From: Candidatus Omnitrophota bacterium
Lineage (GTDB): Bacteria > Omnitrophota > Gorgyraeia > Zapsychrales > Fredricksoniimonadaceae
Length of the DNA stretch: 52,404 nt
Assembly: GCA_015232565.1 (NCBI GenBank)
Contig: JADFZK010000018.1
Location: 1 to 52,404 of the forward strand
Direction of reading: 5' to 3'
This document shows positions 1 through 8,804 of this stretch, piece after piece. Both the position numbers and the translations under genes were made by a program. A model generated the notes under the pieces. It was given only the letters and a program-made list of their open reading frames with translations, was not told the origin of the DNA and did not search any database. Position 1 is the first letter of the stretch. Each line of letters starts with the position of its first letter.

Positions 1-1
1 A

Positions 2-328
2 AATAGTGTGGAAAAAACTGGGCGGGTCAAAGCAGATTATTGTGTGGCTCTACAGTACGATAGTTCTTTTCAGCCGTCAACAAGCGGTATTTCGGGTTTC
101 CTGGCTCGCGTTGGGGCGTATTCGTATTCTCTTTACCTGTTTCATGTTTTCGTGGTGTTTGAAATGGCCAAATTCATTCACTTGCACATTATGAATATCG
201 CTAATTTTTATGTGGCAGGTGTTTGGTCTGTTTTGTGTTTACTATTAATTGTTCCAGTGGGCTATCTAAGTTTTCGCTTTATTGAAGAGCCATTTCTGGT
301 GTTTAGGAAGCGGTATATCAAAAACTAA
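2..328 (+). CDS. Acyltransferase-3 family protein, C-terminal fragment
   Basis: The reading frame is open from the left edge of the window to a stop at 326-328, so only about the last 108 codons are present. The visible part has two hydrophobic membrane segments. It carries the YSYSLYLFH motif and ends with a FIEEPF-type motif, both typical of the C-terminus of membrane acyltransferase-3 (OafA/NodX-like) proteins. Such proteins O-acylate cell-surface sugars in the inner membrane. The substrate cannot be told from this fragment. The GTG at position 8 is probably an internal codon and not the true start. Confidence 0.75.
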   Translation, partial: NSVEKTGRVKADYCVALQYDSSFQPSTSGISGFLARVGAYSYSLYLFHVFVVFEMAKFIHLHIMNIANFYVAGVWSVLCLLLIVPVGYLSFRFIEEPFLVFRKRYIKN

Positions 329-623
329 TATTTGTACGGTAACTTGGAATAAGAATTTAAGAATGAATTTTATCGTGCCGATTATTGAAAAAATTTTGTG
401 TCATGCTGGCCTTGGTTCGGATTAAATTACACTGCTGTCAAGTCTGCGAAGGGGTATTATTTAGGATCGAGCAATTCAATAATTCTTCGAAGTCTTAAGA
501 TAATAAGTAGTTATGTAAAACGACTGAAAGCGTTTTCCCGAAAAGTGCCATAACTGGCCTGATATCAGATATTTACATGTTATACTTGCCCTGGATGGTG
601 GTTTGACTTGGAAAGGGCAAGGG
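329..623. other. Intergenic stretch without a recognisable gene
   Basis: This AT-rich spacer separates the acyltransferase fragment from the giant exported protein. A TATACT hexamer at 581-586 could be the -10 of a promoter for the next gene, but no convincing -35 lies at the right distance. I see no hairpin terminator and no RNA gene. Confidence 0.5.
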
Positions 624-3600
624 ATGAACGGTAAAATTTTTAAAAGACTGATCTGTTTTATCACACTCGTGGCGTTGGTGGCTACTAGTGTGCCGGCGTC
701 TTTTGCCCAGAGTGTGATGTTGATCCCTAAGCCTGGAACTATTATAAATGTCAGCACTGCATTTGTTCCGGTTGTACTTAAAGGCATGAAGGTTTTTCCA
801 AATGAGCCTCTGCGATTTGACTTTATTGTTGATACCGGGAATTCCGGCCTTAACGGTGAGGCTTTAAAGCCTGAGGTCGCCAAGATCATCCGATATTTCC
901 TCGCGGCACTTACTACTCCTGAAAAAGATCTTTGGGTCAACCTTTCGCCCTATGAGGGCGACCGCATTATTCCGGATGCGTTTGGCCAGACCGAGATGGG
1001 CCGCGATCTTTTAAGTGAGGACTACATACTTAAGCAGCTCACTGCATCTTTAATGTATCCGGAAAGTGTTTTGGGCAAAGAGATCTGGAAAAAGATCTAC
1101 GCCGCGGCTTATCAAAAGTACGGGACAACCGATATCCCGATGGATACTTTTAACAAGGTTTGGATCATGCCCGATGAAGCAACGGTGTATGTGAACGGCA
1201 ATGCCGCGGTTATCAAAAGCACACATTTAAAAGTAATGCTGGAAACAGATTATTTGGCGACTTCGACCAATGCTATGCCAACCCCCCAACCACCGAATGT
1301 GAAAGCGACCCAGGTCTCCACCCCCACGCCAAACCATACAAGCGCCCCAAATGATATTGCGCAACAAGTCATCCGCGAGATCATGTTACCCGTGATCGAA
1401 AAAGAGGTGAACGAAGGCGCCAACTTTGCGCTTCTTCGCCAAATTTATCACGCCATGGTCTTGGCAACCTGGTTCAAGCGGAATCTTAAGGAAACTTTGG
1501 TGGGCCGTGTTTACACGGATAAGAACAAGGTTAAAGGCATTGATTCTATCGAGAGCAATGCCAGGGAAGAGATCTGGCATCAATATGTGGAGTCATTTAA
1601 AAAGGGTGCGTTCAATTATATCAAGGAAGAAACTGACGAGATGACCGGGGAGGTGATCCCGCGCAAGTATTTTTCCGGCGGGTTCCGTGCCAAAGATGCT
1701 GCGCAGCGTGAGGTCAAGATGCCGATATCTGATATGGCCAGTGCGGCAGAAGGCAAGGGACCGGTTGTTGTCGCGCAGACGAATCTTAAGACAGGGATCA
1801 ACGCGCCCGACAATGCCGGCATACCTACGGAAGGTTCGCGGGATAATAACATTGATGCGGCAGAACGCACTAATCGCACGCCCTTGCCTATTATGATAGC
1901 GCAAGACGTATTGGCGACTTATGAGGGAAAAACTTTCGAAAGCCGTGTTGTAAAGACTGATAAAGGCGATTTGACCATGCAAAAACAATCGGCCACGGGA
2001 CAATGGGAAGATTATCCACCGGACAAGAGCGGGCCGGAGTTGGGACATTGGCAGTATAATTTAAATATGGCCTTGAGTACTTTAACGAATAAATTCACAG
2101 TTATTATTACATCCGATTCGCAAAAGACAGGCGGTTATTTGATGGCGTTTTCTCACGACGCTAATACGATGTATTTGCATCAATACATTTTTCAGAAAGC
2201 GGAAAAACTTGGTTTAACTTCAGGTAGACGTCATGATGATTACTATTTGAAGAAATGGAGCGGTCTGATTAATGTTCTGGCTAACTTTTATGTGGAACCG
2301 AACGAGTTCGCGGCGCGAAGGTATTTCTTTCGGGCAATGAGTGGGGGTGGCGGGAGTGAGGAGCTTTATCGGAATAGCGCGCTTACAATTCTGGAATCTG
2401 CAGAATCGTATGGATTGCTATTGGATAATGAATTCTTGTTGGCATCAATGGTTGCGTTGCATAGAGATATTGTACCAGGATACAGTTCTGGAGATTTCAA
2501 TGGTGCATTGGGAAAGGCTATGGAAAAAGAAATCAAATTGTATTATAAAGCTTTGCTGGGAAATACGTTTGAGCATTATTGGGGTGAGATTGTGGCTTTT
2601 GTAAGAGTCGAAAGAGCTCCGCTGGTAGGTATGTCGGATTGGTTTCTTAGACAGTTGCCAGAGGTTCTTGGGAAGATCGAGGCTCTGGAGCAGAGAGAAT
2701 TATGGGAACGAATCATGCGGGCGGCGATTGCCCTGGAAGAAATGCCTGTAGACCGGTATGGACGTGGACGAGGGGACGAATTCTTAGATGCATTTACATA
2801 TATTACAAATGTTGGGGAGATGATTTATTTACTTAAATCTGCAGAGGCTGTGATTACGAGGAATGATATTAATATTCTTCACGGAGCAGTTAATAAAGTG
2901 AGAGTGACTCGCGAGCAAGGGGCTTTGGTTGAACCTAAGACGTATGTGTTAGGCGATGCGGTACCACCTGCTTTGGGAAGGAAGATGTCCGGGTTTGAGG
3001 AATTCAATAAAATGGGATTGGCTTTTCCGGAAGGTGTTGGATTGTCACTGGAAGACGTTGTGCGCAGTCCGCGAAGGGCGGCAGAGCGCGTGGTCGAGAA
3101 GATGCGGGAGATTGCGCCTCAGGTTGCGGTGATTTCTGTGCGCAGCAGCCCGTCGATCTCCATGCCCGGAATGCTGGACACTGAATTGGATGTTCCGTTG
3201 GATGTTCATAGTGTTGAGTCCGCGATAATGAAGGTTCTTGAGTCCTGGTATGATCTTGATTTTCAGAAAGCCTTAGAGGATCAAAAGGATTCGCTGGAAG
3301 CGCATGCTATTGTCCCGGTTATCGGCCTGGGGATAATTTTTCAGCGGATGGTTGATGCGACAAAAGATGTTCATTCGGGATCGGGGGTCGTGGTTTCTCA
3401 TAACATGATGACGGGTGAGGCCAGGCTTAATGGTCGATTTGGGGTACAGGTTATGTGTAAGGGCATTGTTTCGGCGGGTACGGCGGCGGGAGAGATCAAT
3501 GAGCTGCAAACGTTTTCAGGGACGCTTTATGAGCAATTGACCAAGGATATCGATAGGTTGACTAAACAGTTCGGGTTGCCGGTTGAGGTCGAGTTTACTG

Positions 3601-5483
3601 TTGAAAGCGATAAATTGTATTATCTTCAGGTAAGGCCGGCGGCAATGGGGCTGAAGGCATTGGCTGTTTATTTGAAGGGGCGATATAAAGGCCCGATCCC
3701 GTCGGAATTGATACCGCATGTGATGGAGGCTGTCAGGCGGGAAGCGGCACGTCCAGTGATGGGGCTCAAAGCTGGTATTGGCATTGTTCCGCTGGCACAT
3801 GGCGATGGCGTATCGGGAGGTGTTGCTGTCGGCCGGTTATCATTTGGTGAGGATCCGCAGGGCATTCTTGTTCTGACAGCGGAGACTGTTAATTCGGTGC
3901 ATATCGATTTTAAGCAATACAAAGGCTTTTTGACACATCTTGGCAGTGAGGTCGCTCATGTGGCGGTGAAGGCACGTGCGGCGTCTTTACCTGGTATCGT
4001 CCGGGCCAATGGGTTGACTGTTGATGCACAGGCCAGGACAGTATCATTTCCCGATGGTCAAGTTATTAAAGAAGGAGAATGGATCGGGCTAGATTCTGAT
4101 ACAGGGGCTATATTCGTAATTGCTGGAGATGGCAACGCTCGCTGGGATGGCGTATTAGAGGTTTTGTCGATCACGGCAGACCTTACGCATGGCCAGGATT
4201 ATCTTGCTCTGGAGCGGGAAATTCTTGCGAAGTTTGATCGTCCGGAAGTTGCGACGGAAGAATTGCTTCAGTTAAATGTTGATGCGCAAATGGAGTACGA
4301 GAGTGCGGATATAGAAGGCGAAGAAGCGGATATGCAGAAGGTCAATCTTCTTAATGCGAGAAAGAACTTTCTACATAATGTTTGGAAAAAGCGGACAAAG
4401 AATGACCCGGAAGGCCGCTTAACTGATGCAATAGAAATGGCCAGGCAATCCGCTTATGGCGGTCAGGAATTGCGTGATTTCAATGCGTTTATTACGGATT
4501 TAAAAGAGGTGGTGGAAGAACATGGACGATATCGGATCAAGAAATTTATGGAACAGGCGTTAGCAATTTATGATCGAGCGCCAGCTAATGTAATGGAAGT
4601 CGAGCGATTTCTGGCGGCATTTGGAAGTATTCAAGTTCCAAGTGCAATGTCCAAGGATCTGGCAGATCATCAGATAGTGAATTTGATGCTTTTAAGGCAA
4701 GTCATCAGAGGTATTTATGTCAAATTATTGACAGTGTTAAGTGATGGGGAGCAATTACGTCTTCTTGCCGAAGGCGGCGCTGGTCAGCGCCGGTTGTTGT
4801 CATCAGTATCCGCACTCCTTGGTCGTCCATCTGCGCTCATGGTTGCTGATTTGGAATTCTTTGCATCCAGATTGGATCTAAAAGAACGGATGGCATACAT
4901 TATTAAAACTGATCAGTTTAAGGTGTTCAATTTCCTGGCTGAGAATTATGTTCTTCAGTTTAGGATGGATGTTGTTGAAGAACATGTTAAACGCTGGACG
5001 TCCCAAGGAATAATGGCTACTTTCTTTTGGGATAATCCAACATTTAGTTCTCATACGGGAGGGACAATCCGTAATCATCCGGCGATTTTTGTACCGATGG
5101 GCATGATCGATGCAGTTAGGCCACTAGTTTGGCGGGCATTTCATCCGGCAGATTATGATGGCAATATTCGTCCTCCAACAGAACAGGATTGGGATCCGTA
5201 TTCAGGAATGGATAGTGTTTTGCGATCTCATCATTGCGCTATTGATCTTAAGGCTCTCGCCGTTCGACTGGGGGAAGATGATTCTTCTCAGGTCATTAAT
5301 GGCGGTATTGATTTTAGTGCCAATGAATTGAGATTGACCGAGACCGGCGGGAGAATTGACTTTGGCTCAGCGGTCGATCCGGCCATGTTAGATCGGCAGA
5401 TCAATGGCTTCACTCCGGTGATCTTTAGTATCATCCCCATGGCCGACCCGCAGGCCTTCTTTGCCGGGACGAGCGCCGGATAG
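624..5483 (+). CDS. Giant exported protein with PEP-synthase/PPDK-like core between lineage-type head and tail modules
   Basis: The ATG at 624 (1619 aa) is preferred over an in-frame TTG at 603 because it follows a GGAAAG/AAGGG ribosome site and begins a signal peptide (residues 1-28, likely cut ASFA|Q). Residues about 30-355 form a head module with motifs DLWVNLSPYE, TEMGRDLL, DYILKQLTASL, TFNKVWI and IPRKYFSGGF. I recall this module at the start of many Omnitrophota proteins. The middle has an ATP-grasp-like segment of the PEP synthase/PPDK type (SVRSSPSISMPGMLDT from about residue 838; VEFTVESDKLYYLQVRP later). It is followed by a swivelling phosphohistidine-like domain whose motif AHVAVKAR places the catalytic-type His at residue 1112. 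No C-terminal PEP-binding TIM barrel is evident. The tail (about 1555-1619, GGIDFSANEL ... GFTPVIFSIIP) resembles the tail I associate with the same protein class. Export of an ATP-dependent domain is odd. Parts of the middle look more AT-rich than the head. Function unknown. Confidence 0.7.
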   Translation: MNGKIFKRLICFITLVALVATSVPASFAQSVMLIPKPGTIINVSTAFVPVVLKGMKVFPNEPLRFDFIVDTGNSGLNGEALKPEVAKIIRYFLAALTTPEKDLWVNLSPYEGDRIIPDAFGQTEMGRDLLSEDYILKQLTASLMYPESVLGKEIWKKIYAAAYQKYGTTDIPMDTFNKVWIMPDEATVYVNGNAAVIKSTHLKVMLETDYLATSTNAMPTPQPPNVKATQVSTPTPNHTSAPNDIAQQVIREIMLPVIEKEVNEGANFALLRQIYHAMVLATWFKRNLKETLVGRVYTDKNKVKGIDSIESNAREEIWHQYVESFKKGAFNYIKEETDEMTGEVIPRKYFSGGFRAKDAAQREVKMPISDMASAAEGKGPVVVAQTNLKTGINAPDNAGIPTEGSRDNNIDAAERTNRTPLPIMIAQDVLATYEGKTFESRVVKTDKGDLTMQKQSATGQWEDYPPDKSGPELGHWQYNLNMALSTLTNKFTVIITSDSQKTGGYLMAFSHDANTMYLHQYIFQKAEKLGLTSGRRHDDYYLKKWSGLINVLANFYVEPNEFAARRYFFRAMSGGGGSEELYRNSALTILESAESYGLLLDNEFLLASMVALHRDIVPGYSSGDFNGALGKAMEKEIKLYYKALLGNTFEHYWGEIVAFVRVERAPLVGMSDWFLRQLPEVLGKIEALEQRELWERIMRAAIALEEMPVDRYGRGRGDEFLDAFTYITNVGEMIYLLKSAEAVITRNDINILHGAVNKVRVTREQGALVEPKTYVLGDAVPPALGRKMSGFEEFNKMGLAFPEGVGLSLEDVVRSPRRAAERVVEKMREIAPQVAVISVRSSPSISMPGMLDTELDVPLDVHSVESAIMKVLESWYDLDFQKALEDQKDSLEAHAIVPVIGLGIIFQRMVDATKDVHSGSGVVVSHNMMTGEARLNGRFGVQVMCKGIVSAGTAAGEINELQTFSGTLYEQLTKDIDRLTKQFGLPVEVEFTVESDKLYYLQVRPAAMGLKALAVYLKGRYKGPIPSELIPHVMEAVRREAARPVMGLKAGIGIVPLAHGDGVSGGVAVGRLSFGEDPQGILVLTAETVNSVHIDFKQYKGFLTHLGSEVAHVAVKARAASLPGIVRANGLTVDAQARTVSFPDGQVIKEGEWIGLDSDTGAIFVIAGDGNARWDGVLEVLSITADLTHGQDYLALEREILAKFDRPEVATEELLQLNVDAQMEYESADIEGEEADMQKVNLLNARKNFLHNVWKKRTKNDPEGRLTDAIEMARQSAYGGQELRDFNAFITDLKEVVEEHGRYRIKKFMEQALAIYDRAPANVMEVERFLAAFGSIQVPSAMSKDLADHQIVNLMLLRQVIRGIYVKLLTVLSDGEQLRLLAEGGAGQRRLLSSVSALLGRPSALMVADLEFFASRLDLKERMAYIIKTDQFKVFNFLAENYVLQFRMDVVEEHVKRWTSQGIMATFFWDNPTFSSHTGGTIRNHPAIFVPMGMIDAVRPLVWRAFHPADYDGNIRPPTEQDWDPYSGMDSVLRSHHCAIDLKALAVRLGEDDSSQVINGGIDFSANELRLTETGGRIDFGSAVDPAMLDRQINGFTPVIFSIIPMADPQAFFAGTSAG

Positions 5484-5542
5484 TATTTCGCTATTTCCCT
5501 CGATACAAGACAATATTCTTTAAATTATTTTGCACCTTGCCC

Positions 5543-5571
5543 TTGACAGTATACCGACCAGTCGGTATACT
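5543..5571 (+). promoter_or_regulatory. TetR-controlled promoter with palindromic operator
   Basis: TTGACA (5543-5548) and TATACT (5566-5571) are separated by 17 bp. An almost perfect palindrome fills the spacer and the -10: arms AGTATACCGAC and GTCGGTATACT (5548-5571) around CA. The core ACCGACCAGTCGGT is of a type often found at TetR-regulated efflux operons. A repressor bound here would cover the -10, which implies autorepression of the downstream tetR-RND operon. Confidence 0.9.
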
Positions 5572-5616
5572 TACTATTGAGGCCGGTTTATTGGCCGCAA
5601 TAGAAAGGATGAGGCT

Positions 5617-6171
5617 ATGCCCAGAAAGAGTTGTAAGGAAGCTATTCTTGACGCCGCTGAAGAGGTGGTTCTGGAAAACGGGGCGGGGCATATGTCTTTG
5701 GATATGGTGGCCAAAAAGGCGGGCGTAAGCAAGGGCGGGTTGATGTATCACTTTCCGGCTAAGGAAAGCCTGCTTAAGGCCATGGTTGACCGTTTGATTA
5801 CGGAATTCTATGAACAACGTAAGGTCAAGCTTGATGGCCTGGCTGAAAGCCGTGGGCGCTTGTTGAAGGCCGAGATCATGGCGGCGCTGGATCCTAACGA
5901 GAAAAGAGACCGGATGGCTTTATCGATCCTGGCGGCGGCTTCCCAGGCGCCTGGTTTGCTGGACCCCTTGCGTATGGCTCACAGCGAACACTTGAAGTTA
6001 TTACAGGAGTCCGGACTGCCCTTTGAGCGCGCGGCGATCATTTCATTAGCTTCGGATGGGCTGATGTTCCTTGAATTATTACATTTGAGTCCGTTTAGCC
6101 CGGTACAACGCAAAAAGATCGCAAAAGAACTGCTTCATCTTATTGAGCAGATGGAGCTGGAGAAAGAGTGA
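5617..6171 (+). CDS. TetR/AcrR family transcriptional regulator
   Basis: A 184-residue protein with a classic N-terminal TetR helix-turn-helix at about residues 5-52. The motifs are ILDAAEEVVLENGAGHMSLD, VAKKAGVSKGGLMYHF and PAKESLL. The rest is an alpha-helical ligand-binding domain resembling TetR_C families. The ATG at 5617 follows an AGAAAGGATGAGG ribosome site. It is the first gene after an operator-bearing promoter and sits directly upstream of the RND efflux genes, so it is very likely the local repressor of itself and the pump. The effector is unknown. Confidence 0.9.
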   Translation: MPRKSCKEAILDAAEEVVLENGAGHMSLDMVAKKAGVSKGGLMYHFPAKESLLKAMVDRLITEFYEQRKVKLDGLAESRGRLLKAEIMAALDPNEKRDRMALSILAAASQAPGLLDPLRMAHSEHLKLLQESGLPFERAAIISLASDGLMFLELLHLSPFSPVQRKKIAKELLHLIEQMELEKE

Positions 6172-6173
6172 CT

Positions 6174-7634
6174 ATGAATAAATTCGGTATTACTGCTTAT
6201 GTGACGATCTTCACCTTAGGTCTATCAGGGTGCGCGGCAGGCCCTGACTTTCATGGCGGGGATGCGCCTAAGGCGCAGGCATTTACCTCCAGGCCTTTGA
6301 CCGGGCAGACTGTATCCTCTGCGGCCAAGGTTGGCGCCGCCCAGAGTTTTGTTAATGGCGGGCGTATTCCTGAGCAATGGTGGACATTATTCAAATCCAA
6401 AGAGCTGGACGGCTTGATCCGGCAGGCCTTAACTGACAGCCCTACTTTGGCCGCGGCCGAGGCTGTTCTGTGGGAGGCCCGCGAGAATGTTAACGCGCGT
6501 ACAGGCAGTGAGAATTATCCCCAGTTAGCGCTGGGCGCAGGCACTTCGCGCCAGAAGGCTTCTCCCGCAGCGGCAGGGATGCCGGATGGCAAAGGGAATA
6601 TTTTCGATCTGCATAACGCCGCCATAAATGTTTCGTATGCTTTTGATATTTTTGGCGGAGGCCGCCGGGAGATCGAGGCTTTAAAGGCCCGGGTGGATCA
6701 CGAACGTTTTCGTTTGGAAGCCGCATATTTGACGATCAGCGGGAATGTGGTTACCAATGTTATTCAGGCCGCGGCTTTGCGCGCTTTGGTGCAGGCTACC
6801 GAGGAGATCATTGCGGCCCAGGAGAAACAACTGGCTTTGGTAGAAAAACAACTGGCTTTGGGCAGTGTTTCGCGTGCCGAGTCATTAAGTTTACGGGCTC
6901 AGTTGGAATTTACCCGGGCCTCACTTCCGGCATACCAGAAAGATCTAAGCCGGACGCGTCATCAATTAACAACTTTGCTGGGGCAAATGCCCACTGAAGC
7001 GGCTAAACTTCCGGAGTTCGATCTTTATGCGCTCGTATTGCCGGTTGATCTGCCGGTGAGTTTGCCATCGGAGCTGGTGCGTCAGCGGCCTGATATACGC
7101 GCCGCGGAAGCGCTTTTACACGCCGCGAGCGCAGGGATCGGCGTGGCTGCGGCCAATCTTTTACCGCAAATAACATTAAACGGTTCTTATGGCCCTCAGG
7201 CGGGGGAATGGAATGAGCTGTTTAAACCCGACAGCCTGGTTTGGAATGTCGGCGCTGGCATTGTCCAGCCGCTTTTTAATGGCGGTTCTTTACGTGCCCG
7301 GCGCCGGGGTGCCGTCGCTGTGTACGATCAAACGGCGGCTAACTTTCGGGCCACTGTTATTCGGGCGTATCAGGAGGTGGCGGATGTATTACGCTCTTTG
7401 GAAGCTGATGCCGCTATCCTCAAAGCCCAGGCCGATGCCGAAGCGGCCGCCGGGGATGCTTTGACCCTGGCGCGTCGTCAATTTGAGGTCGGGGCAATTA
7501 ATTTTATGCTGGTTTTAAATGCTGAACGGCAGTATCAACAGTCACGGATCAGCCTGATCCAGGCCCAGGCGGCTCGTTTGTCGGATACCGCGGCGCTTTT
7601 TCAAGCTTTAGGTGGCGGTTGGTGGAACAAGTAA
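6174..7634 (+). CDS. RND efflux outer-membrane lipoprotein, NodT/OprM family
   Basis: A 486-residue TolC-type outer-membrane factor. The ATG at 6174 is chosen over an overlapping GTG at 6168 because the GGAGAAAGAG ribosome site is then correctly spaced. It gives a lipoprotein signal with lipobox LSGC (Cys20). The body has the two duplicated OEP repeats: PEQWWTLFKSKELDGLI and ARENVNAR early, and PSELVRQRPDIRAAEALL plus PLFNGGSLRARR in the second half. It would form the outer-membrane channel and periplasmic tunnel of the pump encoded by the next two genes. It lies 2 nt after the tetR stop, so it is cotranscribed. Confidence 0.93.
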   Translation: MNKFGITAYVTIFTLGLSGCAAGPDFHGGDAPKAQAFTSRPLTGQTVSSAAKVGAAQSFVNGGRIPEQWWTLFKSKELDGLIRQALTDSPTLAAAEAVLWEARENVNARTGSENYPQLALGAGTSRQKASPAAAGMPDGKGNIFDLHNAAINVSYAFDIFGGGRREIEALKARVDHERFRLEAAYLTISGNVVTNVIQAAALRALVQATEEIIAAQEKQLALVEKQLALGSVSRAESLSLRAQLEFTRASLPAYQKDLSRTRHQLTTLLGQMPTEAAKLPEFDLYALVLPVDLPVSLPSELVRQRPDIRAAEALLHAASAGIGVAAANLLPQITLNGSYGPQAGEWNELFKPDSLVWNVGAGIVQPLFNGGSLRARRRGAVAVYDQTAANFRATVIRAYQEVADVLRSLEADAAILKAQADAEAAAGDALTLARRQFEVGAINFMLVLNAERQYQQSRISLIQAQAARLSDTAALFQALGGGWWNK

Positions 7635-7660
7635 ATGAATTTAAAATATGAGGGGTGGGT

Positions 7661-8791
7661 ATGTTTAAAAGTATGTTGCTAATGTTAACGGTTGTCGGAC
7701 TGATCTTTGGCGGGATCTTTGGCTATCAAGCTTTCGGGAATATGATGATGAAGAAATATTTCGCCAGTGTCAGTGAACCGGTGGTGGCAGTGGCCACGAT
7801 CAAGGCCCGATCCGAGCCCTGGCAGTCCAGAATTAAGGCGGTAGGCGATCTGCTTTCCGCTCGCGGGGTGGAGGTTTCCGGCGAAGTTTCCGGACAGGTG
7901 CAGAAAGTCAGTTTTGTTTCGGGAGATGATGTTAAGGAAAATGATATTTTAGTTGAGCTGAAGTCCGATATCGACCAGGCTCAGCTGAAAGCCCTGGAAG
8001 CTGCGGCGGAACTGGCCCGGATCAATTATATTCGCGACCAGAAACAGGTCGAGATCCAGGCGGTTAGCCAGGCAGTGGTGGATGCTGATGCGGCCGAATT
8101 AAAAAGCCGGGAAGCTTTGGTGGAACAGCAGCTGGCTCTTATTTCCAAGAAAGTAATTCGGGCGCCCTTTACCGGCAAGTTAGGGATAAGTTCAATAGCG
8201 GTAGGTAAATTCTTAAATCCGGGGGAGCCAATAGTTACCTTGCAATCTTTAGATCCAATGCGGGTAAATTTTTATGTACCTCAGCAGGAAATCGGGCGCC
8301 TTATGATCAACCAAACGATCATGGTCACTTCTGATGCTCGTCCCGGGCGTACGTTTGAAGGTAAGATAACCGCCTTTAATCCCCGGATCGAGAAAGATTC
8401 CCGTAATGTTCTGGTGGAGGCGGTGCTGGATAATTCAAAAGGAGAGCTTTTGCCGGGTATGTTTGCGGCAGTCGAGGTGGAAACCGGCGCTCCGGTAAAC
8501 TATGTTACTATCCCGCAGACTTGTGTCAGTTTTAATCCTTACGGCGAGACCGTTTATCGGATCGAGGAAAAGCCGGCCGCCGAAGATGGCAAGATCGTTT
8601 TGATCGCCCGCCAGACTTTTATTAAAACCGGAGAAACGCGTGGTGATCAAATAGCTGTCTTGGAAGGTGTAAAGGCCGGGGAAATGGTGATTTCTGCCGG
8701 ACAACACAAACTTAAGAATGGCAGTGTGGTGGCTGTTAATAATGAAGTTCAGCCTTCTAACGACCCGGCACCCAAGCCGCAAGAAGATTAA
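7661..8791 (+). CDS. RND efflux periplasmic adaptor (membrane fusion protein)
   Basis: A 376-residue HlyD/AcrA-type adaptor. The ATG at 7661 follows a GAGGGGTGGGT ribosome site; an in-frame GTG at 7655 is less likely. An N-terminal uncleaved hydrophobic anchor (about 5-28) is followed by lipoyl/barrel-sandwich halves (GEVSGQVQKVSFVSGDDVKE and VIRAPFTGKLGI) and a helical hairpin rich in Ala/Glu. Beta-barrel and membrane-proximal domains follow (VNFYVPQQEI, LLPGMFAAVEVE). It would couple the permease to the outer-membrane factor. It lies 26 nt after the channel gene and 13 nt before the permease. Confidence 0.93.
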   Translation: MFKSMLLMLTVVGLIFGGIFGYQAFGNMMMKKYFASVSEPVVAVATIKARSEPWQSRIKAVGDLLSARGVEVSGEVSGQVQKVSFVSGDDVKENDILVELKSDIDQAQLKALEAAAELARINYIRDQKQVEIQAVSQAVVDADAAELKSREALVEQQLALISKKVIRAPFTGKLGISSIAVGKFLNPGEPIVTLQSLDPMRVNFYVPQQEIGRLMINQTIMVTSDARPGRTFEGKITAFNPRIEKDSRNVLVEAVLDNSKGELLPGMFAAVEVETGAPVNYVTIPQTCVSFNPYGETVYRIEEKPAAEDGKIVLIARQTFIKTGETRGDQIAVLEGVKAGEMVISAGQHKLKNGSVVAVNNEVQPSNDPAPKPQED

Positions 8792-8804
8792 AGGACAGGC
8801 GCAT

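Noticed and set aside
603..623. TTG start for the giant exported protein
   Set aside because: It would add seven residues ahead of a good signal peptide and has no ribosome site. ATG 624 does have one.
3950..3990. Loss of the catalytic histidine in the PPDK-like domain
   Set aside because: At first the TSHAA motif seemed absent, but alignment of AHVAVKARAASLP to SHAAVVARGMGKP keeps the His (residue 1112).
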